This document shows positions 28,920-36,908 of a stretch of 42,283 nucleotides of DNA, piece after piece. Each line of letters starts with the position of its first letter. Position 1 is the first letter of the stretch. The notes under the pieces are model-generated. The model saw only the letters and a program-made list of their open reading frames with translations. It did not search any database and had not been told where the DNA came from. Location of the stretch: positions 1-42,283 of IMG/VR virus record IMGVR_UViG_3300030090_004825. One strand, 5' to 3'. The translations under genes and the position numbers were made by a program. Source of the DNA: a virus.

Positions 28920-29553
28920 TACTGGAGTAATACCTGACGGTGGGACAGTTGATGTCCCAGCTAGTAACCCCGTAGATGTCCCGCCTACCAAGGGATTATT
29001 TTCGCATAAAGAAGCCAAGCAAGCTGCGGCTGAGACAGGATTAGTAGCTTTAAAAAGAAAAAAGTATGGGGAGCTAAAGAAGCTAGGAGACTTTATCGAA
29101 AAAGAAGGGGTAGTTAAGACCAGTATAGGTTATGTATTCCTGTCAGCGGAGAAGCTGGAACCTCTTATGCAGTTAGCAGCAGACATAGCATACGAGTCAG
29201 ATGACGAGACTGTTAAGTTAACAGCTATAAGTAAGGCAGTAGAAGTGTCTAAGCAGTTAACAGAGTCTGCTAAAATCTGTAGCAACATGGTGAATGCCAA
29301 GCAAATCAAGCCAGAAGAGGCTAAAAAGAAGGCAAGCTTTGCTGCTGGGCAAGTATTAACACCGATTCAAATTAATGACCCAAAACAAGTCAACATCACA
29401 GGAGGCGAGTCTGACAACGGAGCAGGCGAGGGAGGCGATAATAGAAACAATCAAGGCGATGCAACACAAGCCGAGCACAGCGTTCCTCGCGGGGATAATG
29501 GCGCAGGCGTTAGGTCTGAAGACAGCAATGGCCAAGAAGGCAATCAAGTGTAA
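28912..29553 (+). CDS. Hypothetical protein, possible small terminase or scaffold partner
   Basis: 213 aa from the ATG at 28912, overlapping the previous stop; an in-frame TTG at 28903 is an alternative. Low-complexity N-terminus (VDVPASNPVDVPP), a helical middle (about 35-130; AYESDDETVKLTAISKAVEVS-like helix) and a beta-like end (PIQINDPKQVNITGG) then Gly/Asn/Asp-rich tail. A helical core with a C-terminal strand next to the terminase module recalls small terminase subunits, but no HTH is visible. The tail overlaps the NMAD1 frame by 179 bp. Confidence 0.5.
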   Translation: MSDTGVIPDGGTVDVPASNPVDVPPTKGLFSHKEAKQAAAETGLVALKRKKYGELKKLGDFIEKEGVVKTSIGYVFLSAEKLEPLMQLAADIAYESDDETVKLTAISKAVEVSKQLTESAKICSNMVNAKQIKPEEAKKKASFAAGQVLTPIQINDPKQVNITGGESDNGAGEGGDNRNNQGDATQAEHSVPRGDNGAGVRSEDSNGQEGNQV

Positions 29554-29818
29554 AATTGAGAATATACTATTATTTGATAAGAAACAGAGTGACTACGGCA
29601 GCAAGAATATAGCTGCGTGGGACAAGAAAGACCTGAACATTCTTGGCGTGGGGTTCAGGCTTAATGATAAACTTCAGCGCATGATGAATTTAACTTGGAA
29701 GCGCATAGAGAGCAAAGAATCGCCAGAGGTTATAGAGGAAAGTATGATAGACACAGCGAAGGACATAGAGAACTACGGGACTATACTGGAGTTACTAGAG
29801 TCCGACGAATGGAGTTAA
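29375..29818 (+). CDS. NMAD1/DUF1599-like protein
   Basis: 147 aa. Conserved signatures of the NMAD1 family (nucleotide modification associated domain 1, DUF1599): K69-K-Q-S-D-Y-G-S-K-N-I, G91-V-G-F-R-L-N-D-K-L-Q-R-M-M-N-L, and E122-S-M-I-D-T-A-K-D-I-E-N-Y-G. The family is associated with base-modification loci of phages, which raises the possibility of modified bases in this genome. The start could be the ATG at 29459 instead, because the first 28 residues overlap the previous gene. The N-terminal part (about 15-55) is helical. Confidence 0.7.
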   Translation: MTQNKSTSQEASLTTEQAREAIIETIKAMQHKPSTAFLAGIMAQALGLKTAMAKKAIKCKIENILLFDKKQSDYGSKNIAAWDKKDLNILGVGFRLNDKLQRMMNLTWKRIESKESPEVIEESMIDTAKDIENYGTILELLESDEWS

Positions 29819-29822
29819 TAAA

Positions 29823-29942
29823 ATGCCGGGATATGGAAAAGGATACAAGATGGGTTCCGCTAAGAAAAAAGCAGGAACGATGAAGAAGGCTTCAACTAAA
29901 AAGAAAAAGCCGACTAAGAAAAAAAATAGTTATGGCTATTAA
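29823..29942 (+). CDS. Lys-rich 39-aa basic protein
   Basis: 39 aa, extremely basic (GSAKKKAGTMKKASTKKKKP) with Gly/Tyr ends (PGYGKGYK, SYGY). Begins four bases after the previous stop and overlaps the next gene. Such Lys-rich mini-proteins occur near packaging genes of tailed phages and may bind DNA in the head. No family assigned. Confidence 0.55.
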   Translation: MPGYGKGYKMGSAKKKAGTMKKASTKKKKPTKKKNSYGY

Positions 29943-30093
29943 GAAAAAGCTGACAAAGAGACAGGAGGATACTCTGAAGAGACATTCAGAGCACCATACC
30001 AAAAAGCATATGGCTCACATGAAGAAGCTAATGATGCAAGGTAAGACCTTTGGTGAGTCTCATAAAATGGCAATGAAGAAAGTTGGAAAATAA
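29932..30093 (+). CDS. Small basic His/Lys-rich protein
   Basis: 53 aa, basic, His-rich in the middle (RHSEHHTKKHMAHMKKLMMQ), with an AxKK end. Overlaps the previous gene by 11 bp. The pattern resembles small basic proteins next to phage packaging genes; the function is not known. Confidence 0.6.
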   Translation: MAIKKKLTKRQEDTLKRHSEHHTKKHMAHMKKLMMQGKTFGESHKMAMKKVGK

Positions 30094-30094
30094 T

Positions 30095-30382
30095 ATGGCA
30101 GCAAAGAAAAAAATGACCGCCGCTGAGAAGAAGGAGTTTGATAGGCGCATGGCTTTGATGAGAAGGGATAACCTGCGAAGAGCTTCCCAGCCAAGATCAA
30201 AGGCTAAGTCTAAGACTGCATCTGGAAAGACGGGTTTAATAGTGCGAGGGAACCCAGTAACGAAGGGAAGTGGTAAGCCACGGGCCAGCCAGAGCCACAT
30301 AGGCAGGCAGATGGGGTCAAAAGTTAACGCGCCTCACGAGTCTACGCCTAAAAAGAAAAGAGTGGTAAGGAAAAGAAAATGA
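30095..30382 (+). CDS. Basic protein next to the terminase
   Basis: 95 aa from the ATG at 30095, one base after the previous stop; a TTG at 30083 is an alternative. Begins MAAKKKMTAAEKKEFDRRMA and ends in a Lys/Arg-rich tail (TPKKKRVVRKRK). It belongs to the same series of small basic genes. DNA binding is likely by charge only. Confidence 0.6.
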   Translation: MAAKKKMTAAEKKEFDRRMALMRRDNLRRASQPRSKAKSKTASGKTGLIVRGNPVTKGSGKPRASQSHIGRQMGSKVNAPHESTPKKKRVVRKRK

Positions 30383-30618
30383 ACAAGACCCAAGAAGAAA
30401 TTGCTAGGAAGATTAGCGGTCTTCTTGGAGAACATTTTAGTAGCTCTTTATTGGTATTAGCCAGTGATCAGATGGACGATGACGACTTCGTGTCTGTCAG
30501 GTTTTTTGGAGGTTGCTTGGCTGCTGTCGGGATGGCTGATTTTGCTAAAACATCGTTAAATAACATGTTGAATGATGCAAGTGAGCCACCTGATACCGAG
30601 GAAGAGACTACAGTCTGA
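30379..30618 (+). CDS. Hypothetical protein
   Basis: 79 aa, acidic, with a hydrophobic middle (SVRFFGGCLAAVGMADF) and an acidic tail. Starts in an ATGA overlap with the upstream gene and ends 11 bp inside the 3' end of the opposing terminase gene. No family recognised. Confidence 0.55.
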   Translation: MNKTQEEIARKISGLLGEHFSSSLLVLASDQMDDDDFVSVRFFGGCLAAVGMADFAKTSLNNMLNDASEPPDTEEETTV

Positions 30619-32074
30619 GCAATTTAGCTGCTGGCGAGTGGTCTCCGATCTGAATTTCGTGAAACATTTCGCCTAGAATGCAATAGGTCGTGGCATCCCA
30701 AACGTGCTTATGTTTGTTATTGCGAACATAAGTGCGTTTACTTCTGCCCTTAGTCTTCTTCAGTCCTCCCTTTAGGCTCTCTATAAGCCCCTCAGAGCGC
30801 ACGGAACAAGTCAACCTTCCCTCGGTTAGCAATTGTTTTGTAAGCATCACACGGAGCCTTACAGACTCAGCAAACTTAGGGCAGGGGCTCAGTACGATCT
30901 CTCCACCCGTAACTCTGGAGACAATCATGGAGTCCCAAGTACCAGCCGCAGATCGGAATCGGTCAACCGCGCTGGCATCAGACCAGTGAACCCACTGGAA
31001 TCTTTTACCAGCTACCTCTTCCCACTCACGCATCATCTCTTGGAATGAGATAGTGAAGTCCTCGATGGTGACTTCTCCGTCAATCACCACTAGCTCATCA
31101 AGCACGTTAAAGGCTGGCCCTGATGTAGTAAGAACCTTCTCCATAATAACAGCCGCGTGGTTTTTGTCGCCCAAGTCCCATCCAGTATAGAGCACATCAG
31201 TGTTCTCGTCTGGGAGTAATACGTCCCAATCTTCAAAGTTACCTTCGTTGTTGCCGCCTACATGGCGCGATGCGAACACGCCAGTAAAGAAACTGTCCTT
31301 GGAAGTCTCCACCCACTTGCCATCTACATAAGAGGCATATAAGTCAGGATCATGTGCAAAGGTGGCTTTTAAATCCTCAAACTCCCGTGGGTCTAGGAAC
31401 GTATTATCCGCAACTTTTGTCTCTATCAGTGTTAAATTCTTTTGGTATTCAGGATTCGGGTGGTCATCTCGTTGTGCTTCTTCATACCATATTTTATATG
31501 CCCAGAAATCTTGCCCTTCTTCTTCGCATGGGTTGGTATCAGCTATCCACATATGTGAATCGTAAGGAACTCCAGGCATACGAAGCTGACCCTTCGGAAA
31601 ACGGAACACATAATCCTCTTTAAAGTTGGTTAGCTCGGACACAAATATGCAGGAAAACACTGTTCCTTTAACTTTTTGGGCTATTTCATCCTCAATTTTA
31701 AGAGAATGTAGCTGAAATTCAGAGTCTCCCCCGTGCATATTGCTGATCTTAAAATGCTCCATTCGGGTGGCTCCATCCATTTTCATGGGCGTTACAAGCT
31801 CGCATCCTTCCAATTGTTCCGTCCATTCGGGGACAATCTTCTGATATAACAAGTCCCACACACCTACTTTGGCGTTTTTTAGGGTGTTAGTGAACACACC
31901 TATACGGGCAGAAGGGGTTTCCCATGCGTGACGCATGAGCCTCTGTAGGACGCCCCACGTTTTAGCTGAGTAACGGGGGCCAGATACAAGTACATATCGG
32001 CCATAGCAGTTAAAGATTTCGTACTGCTTGGGGCTAAGCCGTGGCATCCATACGCCACCATCATCTTCGCTCAT
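30608..32074 (-). CDS. Terminase large subunit
   Basis: 488 aa. The ATPase part has a Walker A-like S31-G-P-R-Y-S-A-K-T39, Walker B V139-F-S-C-I-F-V-S-E147, and the coupling D179-T-N-P. The nuclease part has D300-L-G-D303 with GWDLGDKNHAAVI, and the end shows H-V-W-D-A-T. It cuts and pumps DNA into the prohead through the portal. It is on the minus strand inside the rightward late arm, opposite to its neighbours, which is unusual and may mean its own promoter. Confidence 0.92.
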   Translation of the reverse strand: MSEDDGGVWMPRLSPKQYEIFNCYGRYVLVSGPRYSAKTWGVLQRLMRHAWETPSARIGVFTNTLKNAKVGVWDLLYQKIVPEWTEQLEGCELVTPMKMDGATRMEHFKISNMHGGDSEFQLHSLKIEDEIAQKVKGTVFSCIFVSELTNFKEDYVFRFPKGQLRMPGVPYDSHMWIADTNPCEEEGQDFWAYKIWYEEAQRDDHPNPEYQKNLTLIETKVADNTFLDPREFEDLKATFAHDPDLYASYVDGKWVETSKDSFFTGVFASRHVGGNNEGNFEDWDVLLPDENTDVLYTGWDLGDKNHAAVIMEKVLTTSGPAFNVLDELVVIDGEVTIEDFTISFQEMMREWEEVAGKRFQWVHWSDASAVDRFRSAAGTWDSMIVSRVTGGEIVLSPCPKFAESVRLRVMLTKQLLTEGRLTCSVRSEGLIESLKGGLKKTKGRSKRTYVRNNKHKHVWDATTYCILGEMFHEIQIGDHSPAAKLLRL

Positions 32075-32194
32075 CGCTCCGCGATATTAGTGTCGCGCTA
32101 ATTGTATTCCAAGTAATCTATATGCTGGACAAAGAATATTAAACTAGCATAGTCGGTTCAGGGTGTACTGTCAGCAGCAGTACATATTAATTTA
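32075..32194. promoter_or_regulatory. Divergent gap between terminase and late genes
   Basis: The 120-bp gap carries two hairpins, CGCGA 32080-32084 / TCGCG 32093-32097 and TGTACTG 32164-32170 / CAGTACA 32178-32184. As the flanking genes diverge, promoters for both terminase and the portal operon are expected. No consensus boxes could be assigned with confidence. Confidence 0.5.
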
Positions 32195-32422
32195 ATGATC
32201 ACGGTATCAATAGATTTAACGAAAGAAGGTTATGAGGAATTGGCTGAGCTAATGTCTTCATACACCGTCAATGACTCCGTAGTTTTGGATAATGTTGCAG
32301 GTAGCATTTCTTCTATCAGTCCAGAAGGGGTAGAGATCAAAGTCGATACTCTGGATATAGAGGATTACATGTACGAGGTTCCAGATGAGGATGAGACGGA
32401 GGAGCCCGAAGCGTTAGCTTAA
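32195..32422 (+). CDS. Hypothetical acidic protein
   Basis: 75 aa, acidic, beta-like (TVSIDLTKEGYEELAEL; VVLDNVAGSISSISPEGVEI) with a very acidic tail (PDEDETEEPEALA). No family recognised. First gene of the portal operon. Confidence 0.6.
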   Translation: MITVSIDLTKEGYEELAELMSSYTVNDSVVLDNVAGSISSISPEGVEIKVDTLDIEDYMYEVPDEDETEEPEALA

Positions 32423-32706
32423 TGCGAGAAGCAATAGAGGATAACCTCAAGGTCTTGGTGACTCAGGATAAGCAAGGAAGATATTCCTTCTCTATCCACA
32501 TAAAGAGGCTGAAACCTGAGTTCGACCTAGAGAAAGGAACCGTTGTGTTTGGCCAATACAAAGGTGCAACAGGGAAGATCGAGGAAGGTGTTCCTGTTAA
32601 AATGTTTTTAAAGCTTTATGGCCAAAGCTCCCTGAAGGAGCGTTATAACAGGTTAAAAAAAGCAGTCGACGAGGCTGAAAGAAAAGGAAAGCCAGTACTA
32701 ATATGA
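32422..32706 (+). CDS. Hypothetical protein upstream of portal
   Basis: 94 aa, mixed strand and helix (FSIHIKRLKPEFDLEKGTVV; then a helical end KERYNRLKKAVDEAE). One-base TAATG overlap with the previous gene and four-base overlap with the portal start. No family recognised; a virion accessory role is likely by position. Confidence 0.6.
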   Translation: MREAIEDNLKVLVTQDKQGRYSFSIHIKRLKPEFDLEKGTVVFGQYKGATGKIEEGVPVKMFLKLYGQSSLKERYNRLKKAVDEAERKGKPVLI

Positions 32707-35063
32707 TAGATTTAGATATTCTAAAGGATCGCGGATACTCACAAGAGAAGATGAGGTCTGTGTTCTCCGCAGAGGAAAAGCCAGAGCAGATCGAGAAGCT
32801 GATCGGCAGGATGCGTAATCGCATTCAAGAAGGTGTAAGCCGCAGTCTTCGTGATCATAAGTTGTATTATGCACTGGATTTGGCTTGGAACGCTCCGCTC
32901 CGACAAATTTCCCCCACGCTGTTACATAGTCTTGTGTCTAAAAAAGGAGACGATAAGTCTGTAGCTGAGGCTCTGGATAGTTGGGGTGTATCTCATTTAA
33001 TAGAGGATCATGTATCTGCCAAGGGTGAGACTACTCAGGCACTGAACCTGCCGAGATTCTATCAGATATTTGTTCCCTTGGTTAAGGCGTATGTGACGAT
33101 TAGATGGGCGCGTATCTTTAATGACAGGAACTTGGTTCCTTTATTTAAGTATGAGCCTCACAAGAGCACTCAGCAAAACAGGGTTAAAGGGGAGATCGTA
33201 ACGGATCGTGTTCAGATTATTTCTCAGCAATACGATTATTCCAGTGTTCTCTCTCAAAGCATATTCCAGATGCTGCACTATGGGTACTGCTTGCAGTTTC
33301 CAAAGGAATCTTGGCATAGCGAGAAACAAACAGTTAGAGATGAGGATGGTGAGGAAAAGGAAGTATATACAAAGGAGGGGATCAGATATCATACGCCCCA
33401 CCCAGCTAGAACCTTTTGGGATATAGCCCATAGGCCTTCTAGTTTTAATTCGGATACGGGCTGTAAGTTTAGTGGGTATTGGGCTATACAGAGATATGGA
33501 GATGTGGCAAACAACAAGATGTATTATAACACTGATAAGGTTGCTGCTGGAAGTATTGACTGGCTTACTAGCAATGCCAACTTTGGGTTATATGTGAACT
33601 CTGGTTATTCTGGGACTGTTAAGTTTCTACAGAAAGAATCAGGTGCATTATTGTTGGATAGGGAGAAGGACGTTCAGTACTACACTTCTGATCATGATGA
33701 CTATTCTGTTTTGGTTACGGAATACTTTGAGAAGCTCAATCCCAAGAAGATGGGGCTCTTCGATTACGATCACGATGTTTGGTTCCGATTCTGTGTGGCT
33801 CAAGACGATACTGTTATCTATGCGGAGCCCCTTCCATATTGCCCAGTAGTTTACTACGGCTACGACAGCAACGAGTTGCAGACAGTAAACCCATCATTGT
33901 CCTTGGAGATTTTACCGTTCCAAGATCATGTGGGGAACTTGCTGACTCAATATCTTTTAAGCATTAAGCAGAACCTGACTAACATGACCTTTGTTGATGA
34001 GGATCAGGTTGGTGGTGATACAGTCGAAGAGATCAATGATGCTGGGCAGAACATGTACAGCACATTGAACTTTGTAGGCTATTCATCTCGTAAGGCGCGT
34101 GTAGGACAGCACGATCCAGAGAAAGCATTTACATCATTCAAATTCCCGCAACAAAGTACAACGGAGATCATCAATGGAGTCAGAAGCATCTTGGATATTC
34201 TTGAGCGTGTTCTTGTTCTTTCTGCTCAGGAAGTGGGAGCAGCGGCATCCCATGAGCAAACTGCTGAAGAGGTAAGGAGCATAGCCAGTTACACCAGTAA
34301 CAGGTTGCAGTTCACAAGCTCGTCAGTGGATAGGGCGGTGTATGCGTGGAAGACCCAGATTTACAATGGGTTGATGGCATATGGTGAACCTGAGTTCTAC
34401 GCCCAGCTACAGACTCCTGTTACTAGAGAGAGGTTGGAGAGGCTTGGGTTTACAGTTGAGGATGCTGATGAAGGCATCACATCGAAGCCAGTTGTTGCCG
34501 TGAAAGATAAGACAGCTATTTCCTTAGAGTCCTTCTCTTCAGTTCGTGACGGGATGGATCGTATTAATAACCCAGCCAGCGCAAACGTCATGGCTCAGTT
34601 ATTTGGGGCAGCAATGAGTAATCCTTTGGTTGCTCAAGTGATTGGCCCAGAGCAGGCAGTTGGTCTGCTTAATCAGATATTTGAACTATCAGGTGTGCCG
34701 AGAGACTTCAGGTTGAAGATGGCTAAGTCTGTAGAAGAATTGCAGGCGGCTCAGGAACAGCAAGGAGAAGGTGGTGGACAGAATGTTGCCGCCGTTCAGG
34801 AACAGTTGATGGGTCAGTTGCAGGAAGCAGCACAGGTGATTCAGCAACAAGTTGCGGAACAGTTAGCGCAGAATAGCGAAGCTGTGAGGCAGCAGGTGCT
34901 AACGGATGTCAGCGGGGTAACACAACAGTTAGCTGGACAGGCAGAGGCCAATGCCAATCAGCTATTGAGGCAAGCTCAGGTAATAGAGCAAATAGCAGCG
35001 CAAGTCGGTGGACAGAACGCGTCCCCTGAACCACCTCCTCCCACTGCGCTTGATACAGTTTGA
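32703..35063 (+). CDS. Portal protein
   Basis: 786 aa, the size of podovirus-like portals. A helical start, a long mixed core with several Trp/Tyr-rich motifs (LNLPRFYQIFVPLVKAYVTI; PYCPVVYYGYDSNEL), and a C-terminal extension (about 690-786) that is Gln/Ala-rich and coiled-coil-like, ending with a Pro-rich tail (SPEPPPPTALDTV). It forms the dodecameric ring through which the terminase pumps DNA and to which the tail attaches. Its position after terminase and before scaffold and capsid supports the call. The stop overlaps the next start as TTGA. Confidence 0.8.
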   Translation: MIDLDILKDRGYSQEKMRSVFSAEEKPEQIEKLIGRMRNRIQEGVSRSLRDHKLYYALDLAWNAPLRQISPTLLHSLVSKKGDDKSVAEALDSWGVSHLIEDHVSAKGETTQALNLPRFYQIFVPLVKAYVTIRWARIFNDRNLVPLFKYEPHKSTQQNRVKGEIVTDRVQIISQQYDYSSVLSQSIFQMLHYGYCLQFPKESWHSEKQTVRDEDGEEKEVYTKEGIRYHTPHPARTFWDIAHRPSSFNSDTGCKFSGYWAIQRYGDVANNKMYYNTDKVAAGSIDWLTSNANFGLYVNSGYSGTVKFLQKESGALLLDREKDVQYYTSDHDDYSVLVTEYFEKLNPKKMGLFDYDHDVWFRFCVAQDDTVIYAEPLPYCPVVYYGYDSNELQTVNPSLSLEILPFQDHVGNLLTQYLLSIKQNLTNMTFVDEDQVGGDTVEEINDAGQNMYSTLNFVGYSSRKARVGQHDPEKAFTSFKFPQQSTTEIINGVRSILDILERVLVLSAQEVGAAASHEQTAEEVRSIASYTSNRLQFTSSSVDRAVYAWKTQIYNGLMAYGEPEFYAQLQTPVTRERLERLGFTVEDADEGITSKPVVAVKDKTAISLESFSSVRDGMDRINNPASANVMAQLFGAAMSNPLVAQVIGPEQAVGLLNQIFELSGVPRDFRLKMAKSVEELQAAQEQQGEGGGQNVAAVQEQLMGQLQEAAQVIQQQVAEQLAQNSEAVRQQVLTDVSGVTQQLAGQAEANANQLLRQAQVIEQIAAQVGGQNASPEPPPPTALDTV

Positions 35064-35368
35064 TCAACTACACGAAGAACACCACAACTGATCAAGAAGT
35101 AGTCGACGTTAAAGACTGGCTACTATCACCAAAGGCTAAACTGTTTAGGAAGTATGTCCTGAACGAGATCGCCTATAATCAAGCTATGGCTGGAAAAGAG
35201 GCCAGCCTTAATCACCTTTCAGATAGAGCGTGGGAAGTTAATGACCATGTTAGAAAAGCGGCAGAGTTAATATCATTTATAAGGATTTTGGGTGAGTACT
35301 CTCAGCCAGAAAAAGAACTTTATAAACTAAAACTGGAAATAGACACAAACATAGACACTTATGCCTGA
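35060..35368 (+). CDS. Hypothetical protein with TTG start
   Basis: 102 aa. The frame overlaps the portal stop as TTGA (TTG at 35060), and no ATG lies near the beginning, so a TTG start is inferred. Helical (DWLLSPKAKLFRKYVLNEIA), acidic at the end. It overlaps the scaffold gene by eight bases. Likely a small head or portal accessory protein; no family recognised. Confidence 0.65.
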   Translation: MINYTKNTTTDQEVVDVKDWLLSPKAKLFRKYVLNEIAYNQAMAGKEASLNHLSDRAWEVNDHVRKAAELISFIRILGEYSQPEKELYKLKLEIDTNIDTYA

Positions 35369-36875
35369 ACTACCACAGAAACCCACATTGGAACTCGGTC
35401 AAGGAATCGAAGTTGAAGGAGCGTTTGATACAGAAAAAACCATATCGGGTTCCGATAGGCGCGATGATAGTGTTAAATACACTAACTTTCAGGAACCTGA
35501 ATCAATTAATGTAACTGGAAAGGAAGAGACTGAACCTGAACCAGAGGGAGAAACAGTTGAAAAAGAAGACGCGACTGAGGAGGTGGAGTCTAATCTTTTG
35601 GAACTGAGAAAGATGATGGGGCTTGAGACTAAAGAGGAAAAAGAAAACGAATCTAAAGCGGAAGAAGAGCCTGTTGAGGAAGCCGAAGAAGAAGAGGTAG
35701 AGGAAGAAATAGAAGAGGAAACTGTTGCAGAGGAGAAGCCCAAGAAGAGGTTGAAGAAAAAAGAACCAGCACCTTCATATGAAGATATGGCTAAGCTTGC
35801 TGGTCAGGCAGCAGCCGAAGCACTTAAGCAAAGTGACTCAAACAACAGGACTGAACAAGCTCCTGCTGTTGATTCAGTTGAGTTAGACGAAGAGGATCAG
35901 GGCACATACGAAATCTTTAGTCAGATGGAGAAGTCTAATCCTGATAAGTACAAAGGGATTAGTAAAAAGTTTGCTGACTTCGTGGAATCATCTAAGGAGT
36001 ACCAAAAGGAATGGATGGCTAAGAATCCAGATGATGAGTTTGATCCCGAATCAGATGAACACGCTGCTTTCTATGAAAAGCATGAGCCTAAATATACCCA
36101 GAAAGATTTCAAGAAAGCTGAAAAGAGGGTGGACATGGCTGATGTCCTTGGAGAGGTAGAACAGAAATATCAGGATAAGATAGAGGAGCTAGAGGATAAG
36201 CTATCGCGCAGGACAGAATCCCAGCCTCAAGCAAGGGAAACTGCTGAGACTGCTATCAAAGAAATGGTTGCTCAGGTATCCCCAGAGATGGAGAAGATCA
36301 TAGACGAAAAAGGGCTGGAAGAAGCTGAAAAGGCAGACCCGCTTGTATATGACAAGATATCTCAGGCTGCTGAGACTATTAGCACGATGGTGTATGAGAT
36401 CGAGCAGAACAAGAGTCGCAATGGAACATTCACTCCCAACTCAAGAAACGAAACACATAAGTATGTCTCAGATTTTATAAAGGGTAGGGAGCAGTACGTT
36501 AAGAGCCTGCCAGCCTCTAGTCAGACATGGAACGGTAAGTCATTTGCTACCAACTCAGAGTTTAATAGGATGTCTAATGCAGATAAGGAAAGGCATTGGA
36601 CTATAGATTCTACGCTGCTCAAAAACGAATTGGTCAAAGAAATATCGCAAACTGTTAACGCTGATATAGAGCAATCAAGAAAGATGTTGGAAAGATACGG
36701 AGTTCCTAGTGCGGGGAAAACGGCGCAGACCAAGAAAACTAAAAAGTCCAAAACAGTCAATAAACCCGCGTCCCCAGAGTCTGCCGCCCAAGAGACTAAC
36801 TCCCCGAATTTGACCACTGGCACAGAAGAGATTTCTGGTTCAGAAAAAGAATTAGCGAATTTAATGTGGGGCTAA
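35361..36875 (+). CDS. Scaffold-like head assembly protein
   Basis: 504 aa. Residues about 1-140 are very Glu-rich and repetitive (EEEPVEEAEEEEVEEEIEE), followed by helical and coiled-coil regions to about 350 and a C-terminal Lys/Thr/Ser-rich tail (KTAQTKKTKKSKTVNKPAS). Acidic, helical, between the portal and the capsid gene: the profile of a scaffolding protein, which would shape the prohead and be expelled. No protease active site was recognised. Confidence 0.7.
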   Translation: MPELPQKPTLELGQGIEVEGAFDTEKTISGSDRRDDSVKYTNFQEPESINVTGKEETEPEPEGETVEKEDATEEVESNLLELRKMMGLETKEEKENESKAEEEPVEEAEEEEVEEEIEEETVAEEKPKKRLKKKEPAPSYEDMAKLAGQAAAEALKQSDSNNRTEQAPAVDSVELDEEDQGTYEIFSQMEKSNPDKYKGISKKFADFVESSKEYQKEWMAKNPDDEFDPESDEHAAFYEKHEPKYTQKDFKKAEKRVDMADVLGEVEQKYQDKIEELEDKLSRRTESQPQARETAETAIKEMVAQVSPEMEKIIDEKGLEEAEKADPLVYDKISQAAETISTMVYEIEQNKSRNGTFTPNSRNETHKYVSDFIKGREQYVKSLPASSQTWNGKSFATNSEFNRMSNADKERHWTIDSTLLKNELVKEISQTVNADIEQSRKMLERYGVPSAGKTAQTKKTKKSKTVNKPASPESAAQETNSPNLTTGTEEISGSEKELANLMWG

Positions 36876-36908
36876 TAAAATTTTAGCACCTTTTAGGAGG
36901 AATATATT

